A DNA stretch of 64,000 nt from Deltaproteobacteria bacterium (GCA_016183235.1 JACPFA010000013.1:1-64000), one strand, 5' to 3'. Positions 33,918-43,033 are shown, counted from the stretch's first letter. Notes: generated by a model not told the origin, from the sequence alone. Made by a program: numbers and translations.

Positions 33918-35015
33918 TTATCTTAACATGCCTTTTAATCTTTGCACAAACAGGTCTCCCGTTAACAAAGCGCTAGGAGTTACCTCGCAGCCTACCCAAC
34001 ACCCAGGGCATTTTTTAACCCACTGTCGATCTTTGGTTAATCGGTCCGAGAACCATAGTTCTTGGAATGACAACTGTCTTAAATTGCCCACTCGGTTGGT
34101 ATTAAAGTAACAAATGGGCACATCGCCATTGGGCAAGATTCGTAAATGCCGATGCAGGGCAATACAACTGGGGTTTGGATCACCCTTTTTAAGCAAAAGA
34201 CGATTGCGCAGACCTAAGAGATAGTTTTGTAAGACCCAACGTTCTACCCGAGAATTAACATATTCTGCATGCTCGTCAAATAAATCTAATAACTCTTCCA
34301 AAGTATTCTGAGAATAATGCCCAAATAGTTTCATCTCTCCTGGATAAGAAGGCGCAATATTTTTATAGCCGCCTTGAGAATAAATAGGTGCTTCTTGAAC
34401 TGCAAAACCTGTATGTAACGGAACCTGCAACTTATCTAGGACCGCCCTTAATTCCAGATATTGTTCTTTTGGATCTTCAGCTGTAAGTACCTGATTAACA
34501 CCAAAATAAAACCGCGGCTTACTTTTGCGCAAAGCCGCCAAACGTTTGACCGTTTCAAAAGACCGTTTCCACGCATCTTGGCCCCGAATGCGATCTTGGG
34601 TGGCACCATAACCATCAATGGAAATCTTAATATCTAAATTAGTAGGTAAGGCATAATTTTCAACAAAACTCACAACCCGATCGGTCAAAAAACCATTGCT
34701 CGTAATGTGAATGTAATAAGGTTTGGTATACTGGTAAATTATTTTTGCCCGCTCATACAAATCACCCAAAATAAAGGGCTCACCCCCACTCAACCGAATA
34801 GCCAACAATTGTCGCAATTGTGAAAAAATTTTATCGACTTCGTCTAGTTGTAAGGTGGCTTCTTCTTTGGTCTTCCAAGAATCACACATAATACAATGGG
34901 CATTGCATTTCAGCGTAACCTGATAGGTTACATAGGAAGGATAATCAATCTTACCCATCCGCTCCCGAACAATCGTCTTTAATAAATTGAAATAAGAAAT
35001 CATTTCGTTGAACAT
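33918..35015 (-). CDS. Radical SAM protein with SPASM-like C-terminus
   Basis: 365 residues. The radical SAM motif is TLKCNAHCIMCDSW (about residues 34-47), followed by LSGGEPF and the ISIDGYGATQDRIRG segment. The C-terminal part has Cys-containing stretches (PSCIALHRHLRI, PICYFNTNRVGNL, KKCPGCWVGCEV) like the auxiliary-cluster SPASM or twitch domain. Such enzymes modify peptides, proteins or cofactors; the substrate is unknown. Its stop is immediately followed by the nadC start codon. Confidence 0.8.
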   Translation of the reverse strand: MFNEMISYFNLLKTIVRERMGKIDYPSYVTYQVTLKCNAHCIMCDSWKTKEEATLQLDEVDKIFSQLRQLLAIRLSGGEPFILGDLYERAKIIYQYTKPYYIHITSNGFLTDRVVSFVENYALPTNLDIKISIDGYGATQDRIRGQDAWKRSFETVKRLAALRKSKPRFYFGVNQVLTAEDPKEQYLELRAVLDKLQVPLHTGFAVQEAPIYSQGGYKNIAPSYPGEMKLFGHYSQNTLEELLDLFDEHAEYVNSRVERWVLQNYLLGLRNRLLLKKGDPNPSCIALHRHLRILPNGDVPICYFNTNRVGNLRQLSFQELWFSDRLTKDRQWVKKCPGCWVGCEVTPSALLTGDLFVQRLKGMLR

Positions 35016-35144
35016 ACCTTGAAGACAAGAGAGTGTCGAGGGTACTTTGATATTACAAAAAGTGATTTAAGTGAACATGAGATAGAAGGTAAAGTAAAGC
35101 GTGTCAACGGCTTCTGCAGCGTTTGTTTTAGGGAGAGGGCGAGG

Positions 35145-36308
35145 TCAAGAAAGCCCGATTTCACTCAAACCTATTTGCCATGGCAACAAATGAATATCGT
35201 CTATTTTTTTAGGAATAGGATCACAAGAGAGGCAATAAGCTTCAACGTTCTTCCCCATGTCTTTTTTGAATAAGGATAACGTGCGTATATCTCTTGAGTC
35301 TACCCTTTCTGCCGATTTGATTTCGACAATAACTAAAGGGAGCCCGGGGCGCTCAATAATCAAATCAATTTCAGCATCATCTTTTGTTCGGAGATAACTG
35401 AACCGGTAATCTTTTTCATGGTAAGCATTTAACCGATAAGCTTCAGCCATCACAAAATGTTCGAAGGTTTTTCCATATCCATAAGTGCCTTTTAAAATAT
35501 CCACGGTCAAACTTCCCTCTAAAGCCCTTTTAACCCCAAGATCAAAGAAATAAAATTTAGGATTAGTCCTTTGCCGCTTACGGATGGATTGATGAAAGGG
35601 ATGAAGAAGAAAACCAATCAGAGTATCTTCAAGGATCTGAAAATAGGACTGGACCGTGACCGTGTCAACACCTACATCGTGCGCTATATTGGAAAAATTC
35701 ACAATTTCACCATTCTGTTGAGCGGCAATTTCAAGAAAAAGACGGAAGGGATCTAACTTGCGTATGATCTGTTCGGCAACAATCTCTTCTTTTAAATAGG
35801 TCTGAGCATAGGTACGCAAGAAACGAATTTTATCTTGTGTTGCTGAAAGTTGAAAAATCTTAGCCAAGCTCCCCCACCGCAAAATGTCAGGTAATAAAAA
35901 CTCAGAACCAAGTTCTACATGGGTCAAAGGGAACAGATGATACACAAAGGCCCTTCCTGCCAAGAGATTAGCCGCACCACGTTTTAGTTTTCTTGCAGAA
36001 GAACCTGTCAGCGCAAAAAGTTTTTTATGTTTTTCAATACAAAGATGAACAACATCAAGAAGCTTGGGCAACTTTTGAATTTCGTCAATTACAATCCAGC
36101 GGGTTTTTTGGTCCAAGCCCTTCACCTGGGCTAAGAGGGCGTTGGGGTCCTTAGCCAATCGCTCCTCCTCATCAAGATTGAGAAGGTCTATATAAAGATG
36201 GGGGACAGACTCAAACTTCCATTCCAACCAGGTGGATTTACCTGTGCCACGAGCCCCAAAAATGAAAAAACTGTTATCTTTTGAGGGGTTTATTATCCTA
36301 TTGAACAT
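35145..36308 (-). CDS. AAA ATPase with DUF4143 domain (copy 2, divergent)
   Basis: Walker A is FGARGTGKSTWLEW, Walker B is WIVIDEIQKLP, followed by FALTGSSARKLKRGAANLLAGRA and a C-terminal DUF4143 part with DAEIDLIIERPGLPLVIVEIKS. It belongs to a different branch from copies 1 and 3. The ATG at 36308 is preferred over the TTG two codons upstream because a promoter ends 8 nt before it: TTGACT, 17 nt, TACTTT on the minus strand, with the -35 inside the dyad TTGACCTAAGTCAA. No ribosome site is visible, so a leaderless transcript is likely. The function of the family is not established. Confidence 0.83.
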   Translation of the reverse strand: MFNRIINPSKDNSFFIFGARGTGKSTWLEWKFESVPHLYIDLLNLDEEERLAKDPNALLAQVKGLDQKTRWIVIDEIQKLPKLLDVVHLCIEKHKKLFALTGSSARKLKRGAANLLAGRAFVYHLFPLTHVELGSEFLLPDILRWGSLAKIFQLSATQDKIRFLRTYAQTYLKEEIVAEQIIRKLDPFRLFLEIAAQQNGEIVNFSNIAHDVGVDTVTVQSYFQILEDTLIGFLLHPFHQSIRKRQRTNPKFYFFDLGVKRALEGSLTVDILKGTYGYGKTFEHFVMAEAYRLNAYHEKDYRFSYLRTKDDAEIDLIIERPGLPLVIVEIKSAERVDSRDIRTLSLFKKDMGKNVEAYCLSCDPIPKKIDDIHLLPWQIGLSEIGLS

Positions 36309-36316
36309 ACTCAATA

Positions 36317-36345
36317 AAAGTACGCCTTTTATTGACCTAAGTCAA
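36317..36345 (-). promoter_or_regulatory. Promoter with dyad, DUF4143 copy 2
   Basis: On the minus strand TTGACT (36345-36340) and TACTTT (36322-36317) are 17 nt apart, and the -10 box ends 8 nt before the ATG at 36308. The dyad at 36332-36345 (TTGAC/GTCAA) overlaps the -35 box and could be an operator. Confidence 0.5.
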
Positions 36346-36365
36346 TGAAAAATCGGTTCCTAGAT

Positions 36366-36488
36366 TTAATCTTTCCACCGATCAATCAACTTATGAGTGC
36401 CTGCAAAAAGTAATTCAAAACCTTCTTCTCTAATACGAAATACACCTCGATAAAAACGATCGATGTGGAAAGTGCTCAAATCGTTGAG
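36366..36488 (-). pseudogene. Short protein-like fragment
   Basis: A minus-strand frame of 40 codons without a good start encodes LNDLSTFHIDRFYRGVFRIR followed by EEGFELLFAGTHKLIDRWKD and a stop. The composition looks like the tail of a real protein, but I do not recognise the family. It lies in a 500-bp region without an intact gene. Confidence 0.3.
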
Positions 36489-36535
36489 CTAGCCGTCACG
36501 AACTTTCTGTTATTGCGAGCCCAAGCCTGCCCCGG

Positions 36536-36718
36536 ATGGCGGGCCATATGTGGGCATTGGGGGAAAGGTTCATGGACCCGTTTGGCGAAAAGGTAGAGAC
36601 ACCCACCGAGGCAAGAGGCGCGGTGAAATGGAACATCGGCAAGACCGGGTTTATTGTCAGCGCAGGCGGCAAGGATCTTAGCAGCGCAGAGGTCCTATCA
36701 CTGTATGGATCTTGCTAA
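36536..36718 (+). CDS. Small hypothetical ORF, GC-richer than its surroundings
   Basis: 60 codons from ATG to TAA: it contains MAGHMWALGERFMDPFGEKV and NIGKTGFIVSAGGKDLSSAE. By eye the base composition is richer in G and C than the flanking AT-rich DNA, suggesting a transferred fragment. No ribosome site or family match is evident. It may be the tail of a longer lost gene, because the frame stays open about 18 codons upstream of the ATG. Confidence 0.3.
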   Translation: MAGHMWALGERFMDPFGEKVETPTEARGAVKWNIGKTGFIVSAGGKDLSSAEVLSLYGSC

Positions 36719-36822
36719 TTAAAGCGAGATCAACTTGTCAATTGATTGTTCCATTTGATTTCTAGGGGGAGAAAATTTTTGTCTATGTGTCTAAATGAGC
36801 ATCACGGGTTTTTTCATTGTAG

Positions 36823-37194
36823 TTATTGATCATCAGAGGGAGGTCTGCGAATTCTAATACGGGTAGCATCAACAACTACAATACAATTTCTAAACTCCTC
36901 AAGATTGGTGTTGGCTACAAAATTTTCAATAAAATGATTGACAGCCAATGGACCATAACTTTCAGGACGGAAAAGAATGATACCTGGAAAACAACCTGGC
37001 GGATATTTCCTTAAATCGGCAAACTCTACGTCGAGTGTTAAAAGTATTCGTCTTTCCTCTTTACAAACAGCAGCTATTATTGGATCGGGTTGTGAAAGCA
37101 ATCCTTCATCAGCAGCGGTCATTACATCATGATTCAATTTTTGCAGGATGGGTTTAAGATGGCGAGAAATATTTTCATCGAGCTTTAATTTCAT
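36823..37194 (-). CDS. DUF5615 PIN-like protein, putative VapC-type toxin
   Basis: 123 residues from the ATG at 37194, which overlaps the upstream DUF433 stop (ATGA). The N-terminus MKLKLDENISRHLKPIL and the motif RRILLTLDVEFADLRKYPPG are the conserved acidic blocks of DUF5615, a PIN-like nuclease family. A DUF433 protein paired with a DUF5615 protein is a common toxin-antitoxin arrangement. Toxicity and RNA cleavage are inferred from the family, not shown. Confidence 0.8.
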   Translation of the reverse strand: MKLKLDENISRHLKPILQKLNHDVMTAADEGLLSQPDPIIAAVCKEERRILLTLDVEFADLRKYPPGCFPGIILFRPESYGPLAVNHFIENFVANTNLEEFRNCIVVVDATRIRIRRPPSDDQ

Positions 37195-37433
37195 GACCCA
37201 GAAGCAATTTTCCACAGATGTTCACGTGAGAGTTCCGCGGCATAGGCAAGAGCAGCCTGAATATCTTCTTGGCTAAGCTGCGGATAATGATCGATAAGCT
37301 GTTGTGAAGTCAGCCCTTCTGCAAGCCCATCAAGGATAATGGAAATATAGATCCTCGTTCCCCGGATGCAAGGCTCCCCCCCAGCAACTTGTGGATTGAC
37401 AACAACTCTATTCAACGCTTCTTTGTAGGTCAT
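37191..37433 (-). CDS. DUF433 protein, putative antitoxin
   Basis: 80-residue DNA-binding protein with the DUF433 signature VVVNPQVAGGEPCIRGTRI followed by a helix-turn-helix-like segment (LTSQQLIDHYPQLSQEDIQA). It overlaps the downstream PIN-like gene by four bases. A good promoter on the minus strand (TTGTAA, 17 nt, TATACT) ends 12 nt before the ATG, giving at most a very short leader. Confidence 0.8.
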   Translation of the reverse strand: MTYKEALNRVVVNPQVAGGEPCIRGTRIYISIILDGLAEGLTSQQLIDHYPQLSQEDIQAALAYAAELSREHLWKIASGS

Positions 37434-37445
37434 AAACTTAGAGTA

Positions 37446-37474
37446 AGTATAAACAATGACGACTTAAATTACAA
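37446..37474 (-). promoter_or_regulatory. Promoter of the DUF433/DUF5615 pair
   Basis: On the minus strand TTGTAA (37474-37469) and TATACT (37451-37446) are spaced by 17 nt. The ATG is 12 nt beyond the -10 box, and no ribosome site is visible. Confidence 0.5.
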
Positions 37475-37560
37475 CTTTAAAACCAGATGGTGTGTAACAT
37501 AAGAACACACGTCCGTTTGCGTATGTTGGTGAAAGGTAACTTATCATGATCTCATGGCAT

Positions 37561-40215
37561 TTACTTGAGCAATTCTAAGGCTTCTTCGACTTCAGATTTA
37601 CGAATTTCTAATTCTTGTTTTTCTTGATTCTTTTGTTGAACCAATTCGGGTGGGGCTTTTTGAGCAAAATTGGGGCTGGTCAGCATGTGGGAAACAGCAT
37701 CGATCCCTTTTTGGATGCGCTTAATTTCTCTCCCTTGACGCTCTTTTTCTTTTTCAATGTCGATCAGGCCCGTTAATGGAACATAAACCAAAATTTCATC
37801 TACCCCAGTAACCCCTTTAGCAACTGGCTCCGAGGGCTTTTGATCGATGTAGGTTATTTTTTGTGCTCGGCCCAATTCTATCATACGATCTTCTAAACTT
37901 TGTATTTCTGCCTTGTTACCTTTGCCCAAATAAACCCACACGGCAATTTTTTGTGAAGCTGGCACCCCGGTTTCGGTGCGGATTTGGCGAAGCTTACTCA
38001 CCATTTTTTGAAGCTTGTTGATGCGTTGATCAGATAGACGCCAAGTGCCTAAAATGTTTTCTTGAGGAACCTGGGGAAAGGCGGCTTGGAAAAGGTACCT
38101 GCCCTCTCGCTTGGCTAAAAGGTGCCACAGCTCTTCGGTAAGAAAAGGCATGAAAGGATGTAATAAGCGCAAGGCCTGATCTAAAATAAAAACCGCCACC
38201 GTTGCGGTTTGTTGTTTGGCCTGCAGGTCGTCGCCGTATAAACGGCTTTTAATCAATTCAAGGTACCAATCACAATAGGTGCCCCAAAAAAAATGATAAA
38301 GAGTTAAGGCCGCATCATTGAAACGGTAATCATCAAGGGCCTGTTTGACGCTATTCACACATTGAAAAAACTCACTCAATATCCATTGATCTTCATCCGA
38401 ACTGGCCTCTGGAATATTTTGGAGATCGGTTTTGGCATGAGGGAGCGCTGCTTGAATAATAAAACGAGAGGCATTCCAAATTTTATTACAAAAATTACGA
38501 TAACCTTCGACTCGATCTTCAGCCAATTTGATATCGCGGCCTTGGGCTGCAAAGGCGGCCAAAGTAAAACGAAAGGCATCGGTTCCGTATTTTTCCATCA
38601 AATGCAATGGATCCATCACGTTGCCCTTGGATTTGCTCATTTTATGCCCTTGGGCATCGCGCACTAAGGCATGAATATAAACCTCACGAAACGGAACTTC
38701 TTGCATAAAATGCAGGCCCAGCATCATCATGCGCGCCACCCAGAAAAACAAAATATCAAACCCGGTAATCAACGTGCTGGTTGGATAATATTGCTTTAAT
38801 AAAGGCGAGCTTTCATCTGGCCAACCTAGAGTAGAAAAGGGCCAGAGGGCTGATGAAAACCAAGTGTCTAAGACATCGGTTTCGGGTTTCAAAGCAGAAC
38901 TTTTACAAACGGGGCATTGCGTAATGTCTTGTTTAGAAACAACGATTTCCCCACATTCACAATACCATGCTGGGATGCGATGCCCCCACCAAATTTGTCG
39001 TGAAATGCACCAATCCCGAATATTTTCTAGCCAATTAAAATAGGTGTTTTGCCACTGCTCCGGGATAATTTTGGTCCGGCCGTCTTTCACCGCCTGCAAA
39101 GCCGCTCCGGCCAAGCCCTTCGTCTGCACAAACCATTGCATCGAAAGATACGGCTCCACAACCGTCTTGCAGCGATAACAATGGCCAATGCTGGTGGGAT
39201 AATCTTCAATTTTCTCCAACAAATCCATCTCTTCGAGTTTAGCCACGATCGCATGACGGGCTTTAAAACGTTCAAGGCCAGCAAAGGATCCAGCAAGTTC
39301 ATTCAAATGAGCATCTTCAGTAAAAATATTATAGCGGGGCAACCCGTGCCTCAACCCCACTTCAAAATCATTAAAATCATGAGCTGGCGTTATTTTAACG
39401 GCACCGGATCCAAACTGACGATCGACATATTCATCACCAATAATGGGAATTTCTCGATTAACAAAAGGCAAAATAATTTTTTTGCCTAGCAAGGCTTGAT
39501 AGCGAACATCTTCGGGATGCAGCGCAACCGCACTATCCCCTAGCATCGTCTCCGGCCGGGTGGTGGCAACAATCAATACTTCGTTAGTGCCATGAATAGG
39601 GTAACGAAGGTGCCAGAGCTTGCCCTTACCCTCTTCGTGCTCCACTTCAAGATCCGAGAGTGCCGTGTGGCAACGCGGGCACCAATTGATCAATTTTTCC
39701 CCTCGATAAATCAATCCTTCTTTATACAAACTCACAAAAACTTCTTGGACTGCAGCGCTTAAGCCGGGGTCCATCGTGAACCGCTCTCGATTGTAATCGA
39801 GGCTCGCTCCAAGTTTTTTAAGCTGATGCCGAATCTGCCCACCCGATTCTTCTTTCCAACGCCACACCCGCTCCACAAATTTTTCGCGACCTATATCTTG
39901 CCGCGTTTTACCTTCGGCCTTCAGCTGTCGCTCAACGACATTTTGTGTCGCAATCCCGGCGTGATCCAAACCAAAGACCCACAAGGTGGCAAAGCCATTC
40001 ATATGTTTGTAGCGAATTAAAATATCTTGCAGCGTATTATTAAGCGCATGCCCCATGTGCAAAACCCCGGTCACATTGGGCGGCGGAATCACAATAGAAT
40101 AAGGAGGCAGGGTGGTATTTTCTTGGGCGGAATATAAATCGGCGTTAACCCAGGCTTCACTCCACTTGGCTTCGATCTCTTTGGGTTCGTACTTCTTGCT
40201 TAAATCAAAATCCAT
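37561..40215 (-). CDS. valS: Valyl-tRNA synthetase
   Basis: Charges tRNA-Val and edits threonine. Class I signatures are present: PPNVTGVLHMGHALNNTLQD (HIGH-like, about residues 43-62) and GHKMSKSKGNVMDPL (KMSKS). Zinc-ribbon-like cysteines (CECGEIVVSKQDITQCPVC), the CP1 editing domain and a C-terminal coiled coil ending in EIRKSEVEEALELL complete the normal 884-residue protein. It follows a small unknown gene by 7 nt. Confidence 0.97.
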   Translation of the reverse strand: MDFDLSKKYEPKEIEAKWSEAWVNADLYSAQENTTLPPYSIVIPPPNVTGVLHMGHALNNTLQDILIRYKHMNGFATLWVFGLDHAGIATQNVVERQLKAEGKTRQDIGREKFVERVWRWKEESGGQIRHQLKKLGASLDYNRERFTMDPGLSAAVQEVFVSLYKEGLIYRGEKLINWCPRCHTALSDLEVEHEEGKGKLWHLRYPIHGTNEVLIVATTRPETMLGDSAVALHPEDVRYQALLGKKIILPFVNREIPIIGDEYVDRQFGSGAVKITPAHDFNDFEVGLRHGLPRYNIFTEDAHLNELAGSFAGLERFKARHAIVAKLEEMDLLEKIEDYPTSIGHCYRCKTVVEPYLSMQWFVQTKGLAGAALQAVKDGRTKIIPEQWQNTYFNWLENIRDWCISRQIWWGHRIPAWYCECGEIVVSKQDITQCPVCKSSALKPETDVLDTWFSSALWPFSTLGWPDESSPLLKQYYPTSTLITGFDILFFWVARMMMLGLHFMQEVPFREVYIHALVRDAQGHKMSKSKGNVMDPLHLMEKYGTDAFRFTLAAFAAQGRDIKLAEDRVEGYRNFCNKIWNASRFIIQAALPHAKTDLQNIPEASSDEDQWILSEFFQCVNSVKQALDDYRFNDAALTLYHFFWGTYCDWYLELIKSRLYGDDLQAKQQTATVAVFILDQALRLLHPFMPFLTEELWHLLAKREGRYLFQAAFPQVPQENILGTWRLSDQRINKLQKMVSKLRQIRTETGVPASQKIAVWVYLGKGNKAEIQSLEDRMIELGRAQKITYIDQKPSEPVAKGVTGVDEILVYVPLTGLIDIEKEKERQGREIKRIQKGIDAVSHMLTSPNFAQKAPPELVQQKNQEKQELEIRKSEVEEALELLK

Positions 40216-40222
40216 GGAGCCC

Positions 40223-40495
40223 TTAGGTTTTAGGATTTTCTTGCTCTTGTAAAAGTTTGTTTAACTCTTCACGAATAATTTTTTCAGCAAGTTCGGGGAC
40301 AACTTTATTGACCACTTCTAAAATGCTTGCTTGGGTCATTTGCATTAATTTTTCTTCATCCAAAACGGCCTTGCCACTTTCACTAGCCACGGCCTGCTGC
40401 GGAGTGATAGGCTCGATCGATTCTACAGGTGCAGGCAACGGAGTGACCTCATCTTCAAAATGATCTTCAGGAGAACGTTTCCAATAAAAACCCAT
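40223..40495 (-). CDS. Hypothetical protein with conserved C-terminal helix
   Basis: 90 residues. The N-terminal half is acidic and proline-rich; the C-terminal half is helical and ends ILEVVNKVVPELAEKIIREE plus LNKLL. That helix resembles the C-terminal pattern of PopZ/DUF2497-type proteins and of some delta-lineage response regulators, which is suggestive only. It lies 7 nt upstream of valS and is probably co-transcribed with it. Function unknown. Confidence 0.6.
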   Translation of the reverse strand: MGFYWKRSPEDHFEDEVTPLPAPVESIEPITPQQAVASESGKAVLDEEKLMQMTQASILEVVNKVVPELAEKIIREELNKLLQEQENPKT

Positions 40496-40584
40496 AATTT
40501 GGTTTCCTTATAGTAAAAAGCGTGCAAATTTATCTAGTATTTCGGCCATCCGCTTGTCAAGGAGCCTAGTATTAAGGACATTCA

Positions 40585-41553
40585 ATGAAGAAAACCTGGA
40601 ATCTGCTTAGGCAACTACTCCCTTGGCTAGTGGCCATTGGCATCTTCTATTGGTTATTCAAAAAATATCCTCCTGCCCAAGTTTTTTCTAATATTCGAGA
40701 TACCAACCTATTCGCCTTTTTTGGCCTGTCTTTATTCTATGTGGGCTATGTTGCACTCATCGATTCCTATGGCCTAGCTTGGACCTTATCGCGTTTTGAT
40801 TGTAAGGTTTCTCTAAAAGAAATGATCCCGCCCCGTTTTACGAGCTACTTGGTGGCCATTCTCAATTACAATGCCGGGCAGGCCATGCTCACTCTTTATT
40901 TAAAAAAATCTCACCGCTACTCTCCCTTTAAAACTTTGGGCGCCATTCTTTTATTAATGCTGATGGATTTCTTTTTGATCATCACCCTTTGTGTCGTGAG
41001 TTCTTTGTTCGTCAACCTGCACGTGCGGGGGATTGACTTGTCGGCATGGATTCAAAAATTTGGATTAGTGTTTTATGTTTCTTTATTAATCGTTGCTTTG
41101 TTAAGAAAAAAACTGCCCGCCTTTATTCATCAAAAAAAGATCTTTCAAGCCCTACACCAAGCCACCTATCGTGATATTTTAACTATGATTGGTTTGCGTA
41201 TTCCCATCCACTTTGGATTTATTTTCTGCATCTATTTTCTTTTGAAAATTTTTCATGCCCATGTTCCCTTCACGAGTCTCATCCTTAGCATACCGCTAGC
41301 CCTTTTGATTGGCGCTGTGCCTATAACGCCTGGTGGATTGGGGACCATCCAAGCCGCCATCGTTGAACTGTTAAAAGATCAAATTCACTCGCCGCTTTTT
41401 TTAACTGGAACCACTCGCCCTGAAGATTTATTATTTGCCGCAAGCTTACTCTGGATTTTTTGTAACTACCTTTTAAAAGCCACCATAGGATTATTTTATT
41501 TAAGACAAGTATCAAAAGTTGTTGGCTCCGTGCTGCCCTCCGAAGCCTCTTAA
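40585..41553 (+). CDS. Flippase-like/LPG-synthase-type integral membrane protein
   Basis: 322 residues with about 7-8 membrane helices, of the UPF0104/lysylphosphatidylglycerol-synthase transmembrane family. The family motif is near the C-terminus: IPLALLIGAVPITPGGLGTI followed by QAAIVELL. Family members move or modify membrane lipids, but the substrate here is unknown. It is monocistronic in appearance, starting 89 nt from the divergent valS-side gene. Confidence 0.78.
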   Translation: MKKTWNLLRQLLPWLVAIGIFYWLFKKYPPAQVFSNIRDTNLFAFFGLSLFYVGYVALIDSYGLAWTLSRFDCKVSLKEMIPPRFTSYLVAILNYNAGQAMLTLYLKKSHRYSPFKTLGAILLLMLMDFFLIITLCVVSSLFVNLHVRGIDLSAWIQKFGLVFYVSLLIVALLRKKLPAFIHQKKIFQALHQATYRDILTMIGLRIPIHFGFIFCIYFLLKIFHAHVPFTSLILSIPLALLIGAVPITPGGLGTIQAAIVELLKDQIHSPLFLTGTTRPEDLLFAASLLWIFCNYLLKATIGLFYLRQVSKVVGSVLPSEAS

Positions 41554-41625
41554 CGCATTGCGCCCTAAGCCCTAATTTTTCCTTAGAATTATCTCTCTTT
41601 TTCCGTATAATACTAGAGGAGGACA

Positions 41626-42222
41626 ATGGGGATTAAGATGGTTCATCAAATTGCTCCACATACTTCGTTAAACGATTATTTTCATCAAGAAGTCCGGGTG
41701 GCTTTATTCAAACAAAACATCCAAACCACGGAACATGTTGAGTATTATTTAGTAAACTTGCTGGCTGGGTTTGCCCAAGAACTCAACCAAGTCGATTCTC
41801 CGCTAGCCATCTTATTCCTTGACTCCATGACCACCCCCGATGCCCCCAAACGATACCGGCAGCTCAAACAATTGGGTGATTTTGCTTTGCTTGTCTCGGG
41901 TTATTTTTCCGACAGCTTAAAACGCAAACTCGTCGATATTGATTATTACATTGGTTTGGGAAGCAATGCCTATCAAGCGTTGTCGTCTATCTCGATTAAT
42001 ATTTCTGCTTTTCAACAAACCTTCGAAGAACTAGGCGATCAATTCCCTCGCTATGTTGATGTGTTGTCGGAAATCAGTGAAAATGCGGGGATGCAAAACA
42101 ACTCGGATCTCTTACGACTCTATGAAAAATATTTAAAGACCGGCAGCGAACGCCTTAAAACCAAATTGCAAGAAGCGGGCATTCCGGTAGGTGCTCAAAA
42201 CCCTTTACGGGATGTGCATTAA
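41626..42222 (+). CDS. Conserved hypothetical protein (pair member 1)
   Basis: 198 residues, mostly helical. The segment RQLKQLGDFALLVSGYFSDS followed by LKRKLVDIDYYIGLGSNAYQ is one I recall as conserved in unnamed proteins of delta- and gammaproteobacteria. AGGAGG lies just upstream of the ATG at 41626, with short spacing; an ATG four codons later is an alternative start. The stop overlaps the ATG of the next gene by one base, a coupling that appears conserved for this pair. Function unknown. Confidence 0.65.
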   Translation: MGIKMVHQIAPHTSLNDYFHQEVRVALFKQNIQTTEHVEYYLVNLLAGFAQELNQVDSPLAILFLDSMTTPDAPKRYRQLKQLGDFALLVSGYFSDSLKRKLVDIDYYIGLGSNAYQALSSISINISAFQQTFEELGDQFPRYVDVLSEISENAGMQNNSDLLRLYEKYLKTGSERLKTKLQEAGIPVGAQNPLRDVH

Positions 42223-42830
42223 TGATCGAAGCTACCCAAAGACAAATCGAAACTCTCTATCAACTCCCAGCTACCTTCAATATTCAAAACTTTCTCTTAG
42301 CTAAATCCGATCTTAAAGGGCTGCTGACCGAAAATAATCCTTATCTACATGCCGATGAAGTCGTATTAACCGCAACTTCTGATGGTGAATTAGAAATTGG
42401 GGTGTTTTTTAGCCCCGAAATTTTAGAGAATCTTGAACAACTCAACATTCAACAAAAACTAAATCTCATCGAAGGCATCAGCCACTTTTTACTGATCGTT
42501 TACAAACATCACTCTGAAATCCCGCTGACTCAGTTAGAACTTGAACTACAAGCCGAGATCGATAAATTTTTATTATTAACCCTCAATCAAAGCTGCCCCA
42601 CCAACCCAGAAGAAGCACTAGCCTTAATTTCACGCCCTATTAATTTGCCCAATTTAAATTCCAACCAAGATCAGCTTTATCGTCAAGCCAGCGAATTCGC
42701 CAAGCGCTATTGTCATTACTTATTGCAAAAGTACCTCCACTCCCATTCCATCGACCCGCTATTACAAGAAATCCGCACCTTCTACCGCCTCCCCTATTTC
42801 AATAAAATCCAAACTATTCAGATGATCTAA
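42222..42830 (+). CDS. Conserved hypothetical protein (pair member 2)
   Basis: 202 residues, helical, no signal peptide or membrane segment. The motif LIEGISHFLLIVYKHHSEIP then LTQLELELQAEIDKFLLL is strongly reminiscent of a conserved block in unnamed proteobacterial proteins (SHF...TxLELELQAE-DKF). It is translationally coupled to the preceding gene (TAATG). The two proteins probably act together; function is unknown. Confidence 0.65.
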   Translation: MIEATQRQIETLYQLPATFNIQNFLLAKSDLKGLLTENNPYLHADEVVLTATSDGELEIGVFFSPEILENLEQLNIQQKLNLIEGISHFLLIVYKHHSEIPLTQLELELQAEIDKFLLLTLNQSCPTNPEEALALISRPINLPNLNSNQDQLYRQASEFAKRYCHYLLQKYLHSHSIDPLLQEIRTFYRLPYFNKIQTIQMI

Positions 42831-42839
42831 TTCATAAAT

Positions 42840-42982
42840 AGACCTCTTGCAGAACCGTCGCGAGCGACCCAAGGACAAGGCGGGGCGGGGCCCCAAAACC
42901 GCAGCGTATATGAAAATACGTGAGGATTTTGGGGTGACCCAACGAAGTCATTGGGTCGCGCAGTAGGTTACGCAAGAGGTCT
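42840..42982. repeat. 143-bp palindromic element
   Basis: Terminal arms AGACCTCTTGC / GCAAGAGGTCT (42840-42850 and 42972-42982), a middle stem GCGACCCAA / TTGGGTCGC, and an inner stem CCCCAAAA / TTTTGGGG around the shared core GCAGCGTAT-ATGAAA-ATACGTGAGG. It has the same core as the elements flanking ptsN, with different arms. Confidence 0.85.
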
Positions 42983-42998
42983 AATAAGAAAAACCCCT

Positions 42999-43027
42999 TT
43001 GATTATCTCTTCATGGTATGCGATAAA
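42999..43027 (+). promoter_or_regulatory. Candidate promoter of hicBA
   Basis: TTGATT (42999-43004) and GATAAA (43022-43027) are spaced by 17 nt; the ATG follows 6 nt later, so the transcript could be leaderless. Confidence 0.35.
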
Positions 43028-43033
43028 TAGACT

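Noticed and set aside
35019-35273. 84-codon plus frame between radical SAM and DUF4143 genes
   Set aside because: Its 3' half is antisense to the ATPase gene and the rest shows no protein-like pattern.
37434-37560. tRNA gene in the gap upstream of valS and DUF433
   Set aside because: No cloverleaf could be formed; only a promoter and a small GTGTGT/ACACAC hairpin are present. No tRNA was found anywhere in the window.
41583-41611. TATAAT box before the conserved unknown pair
   Set aside because: The -35 match is poor and the predicted start would fall inside the ribosome site, so I do not call a promoter.
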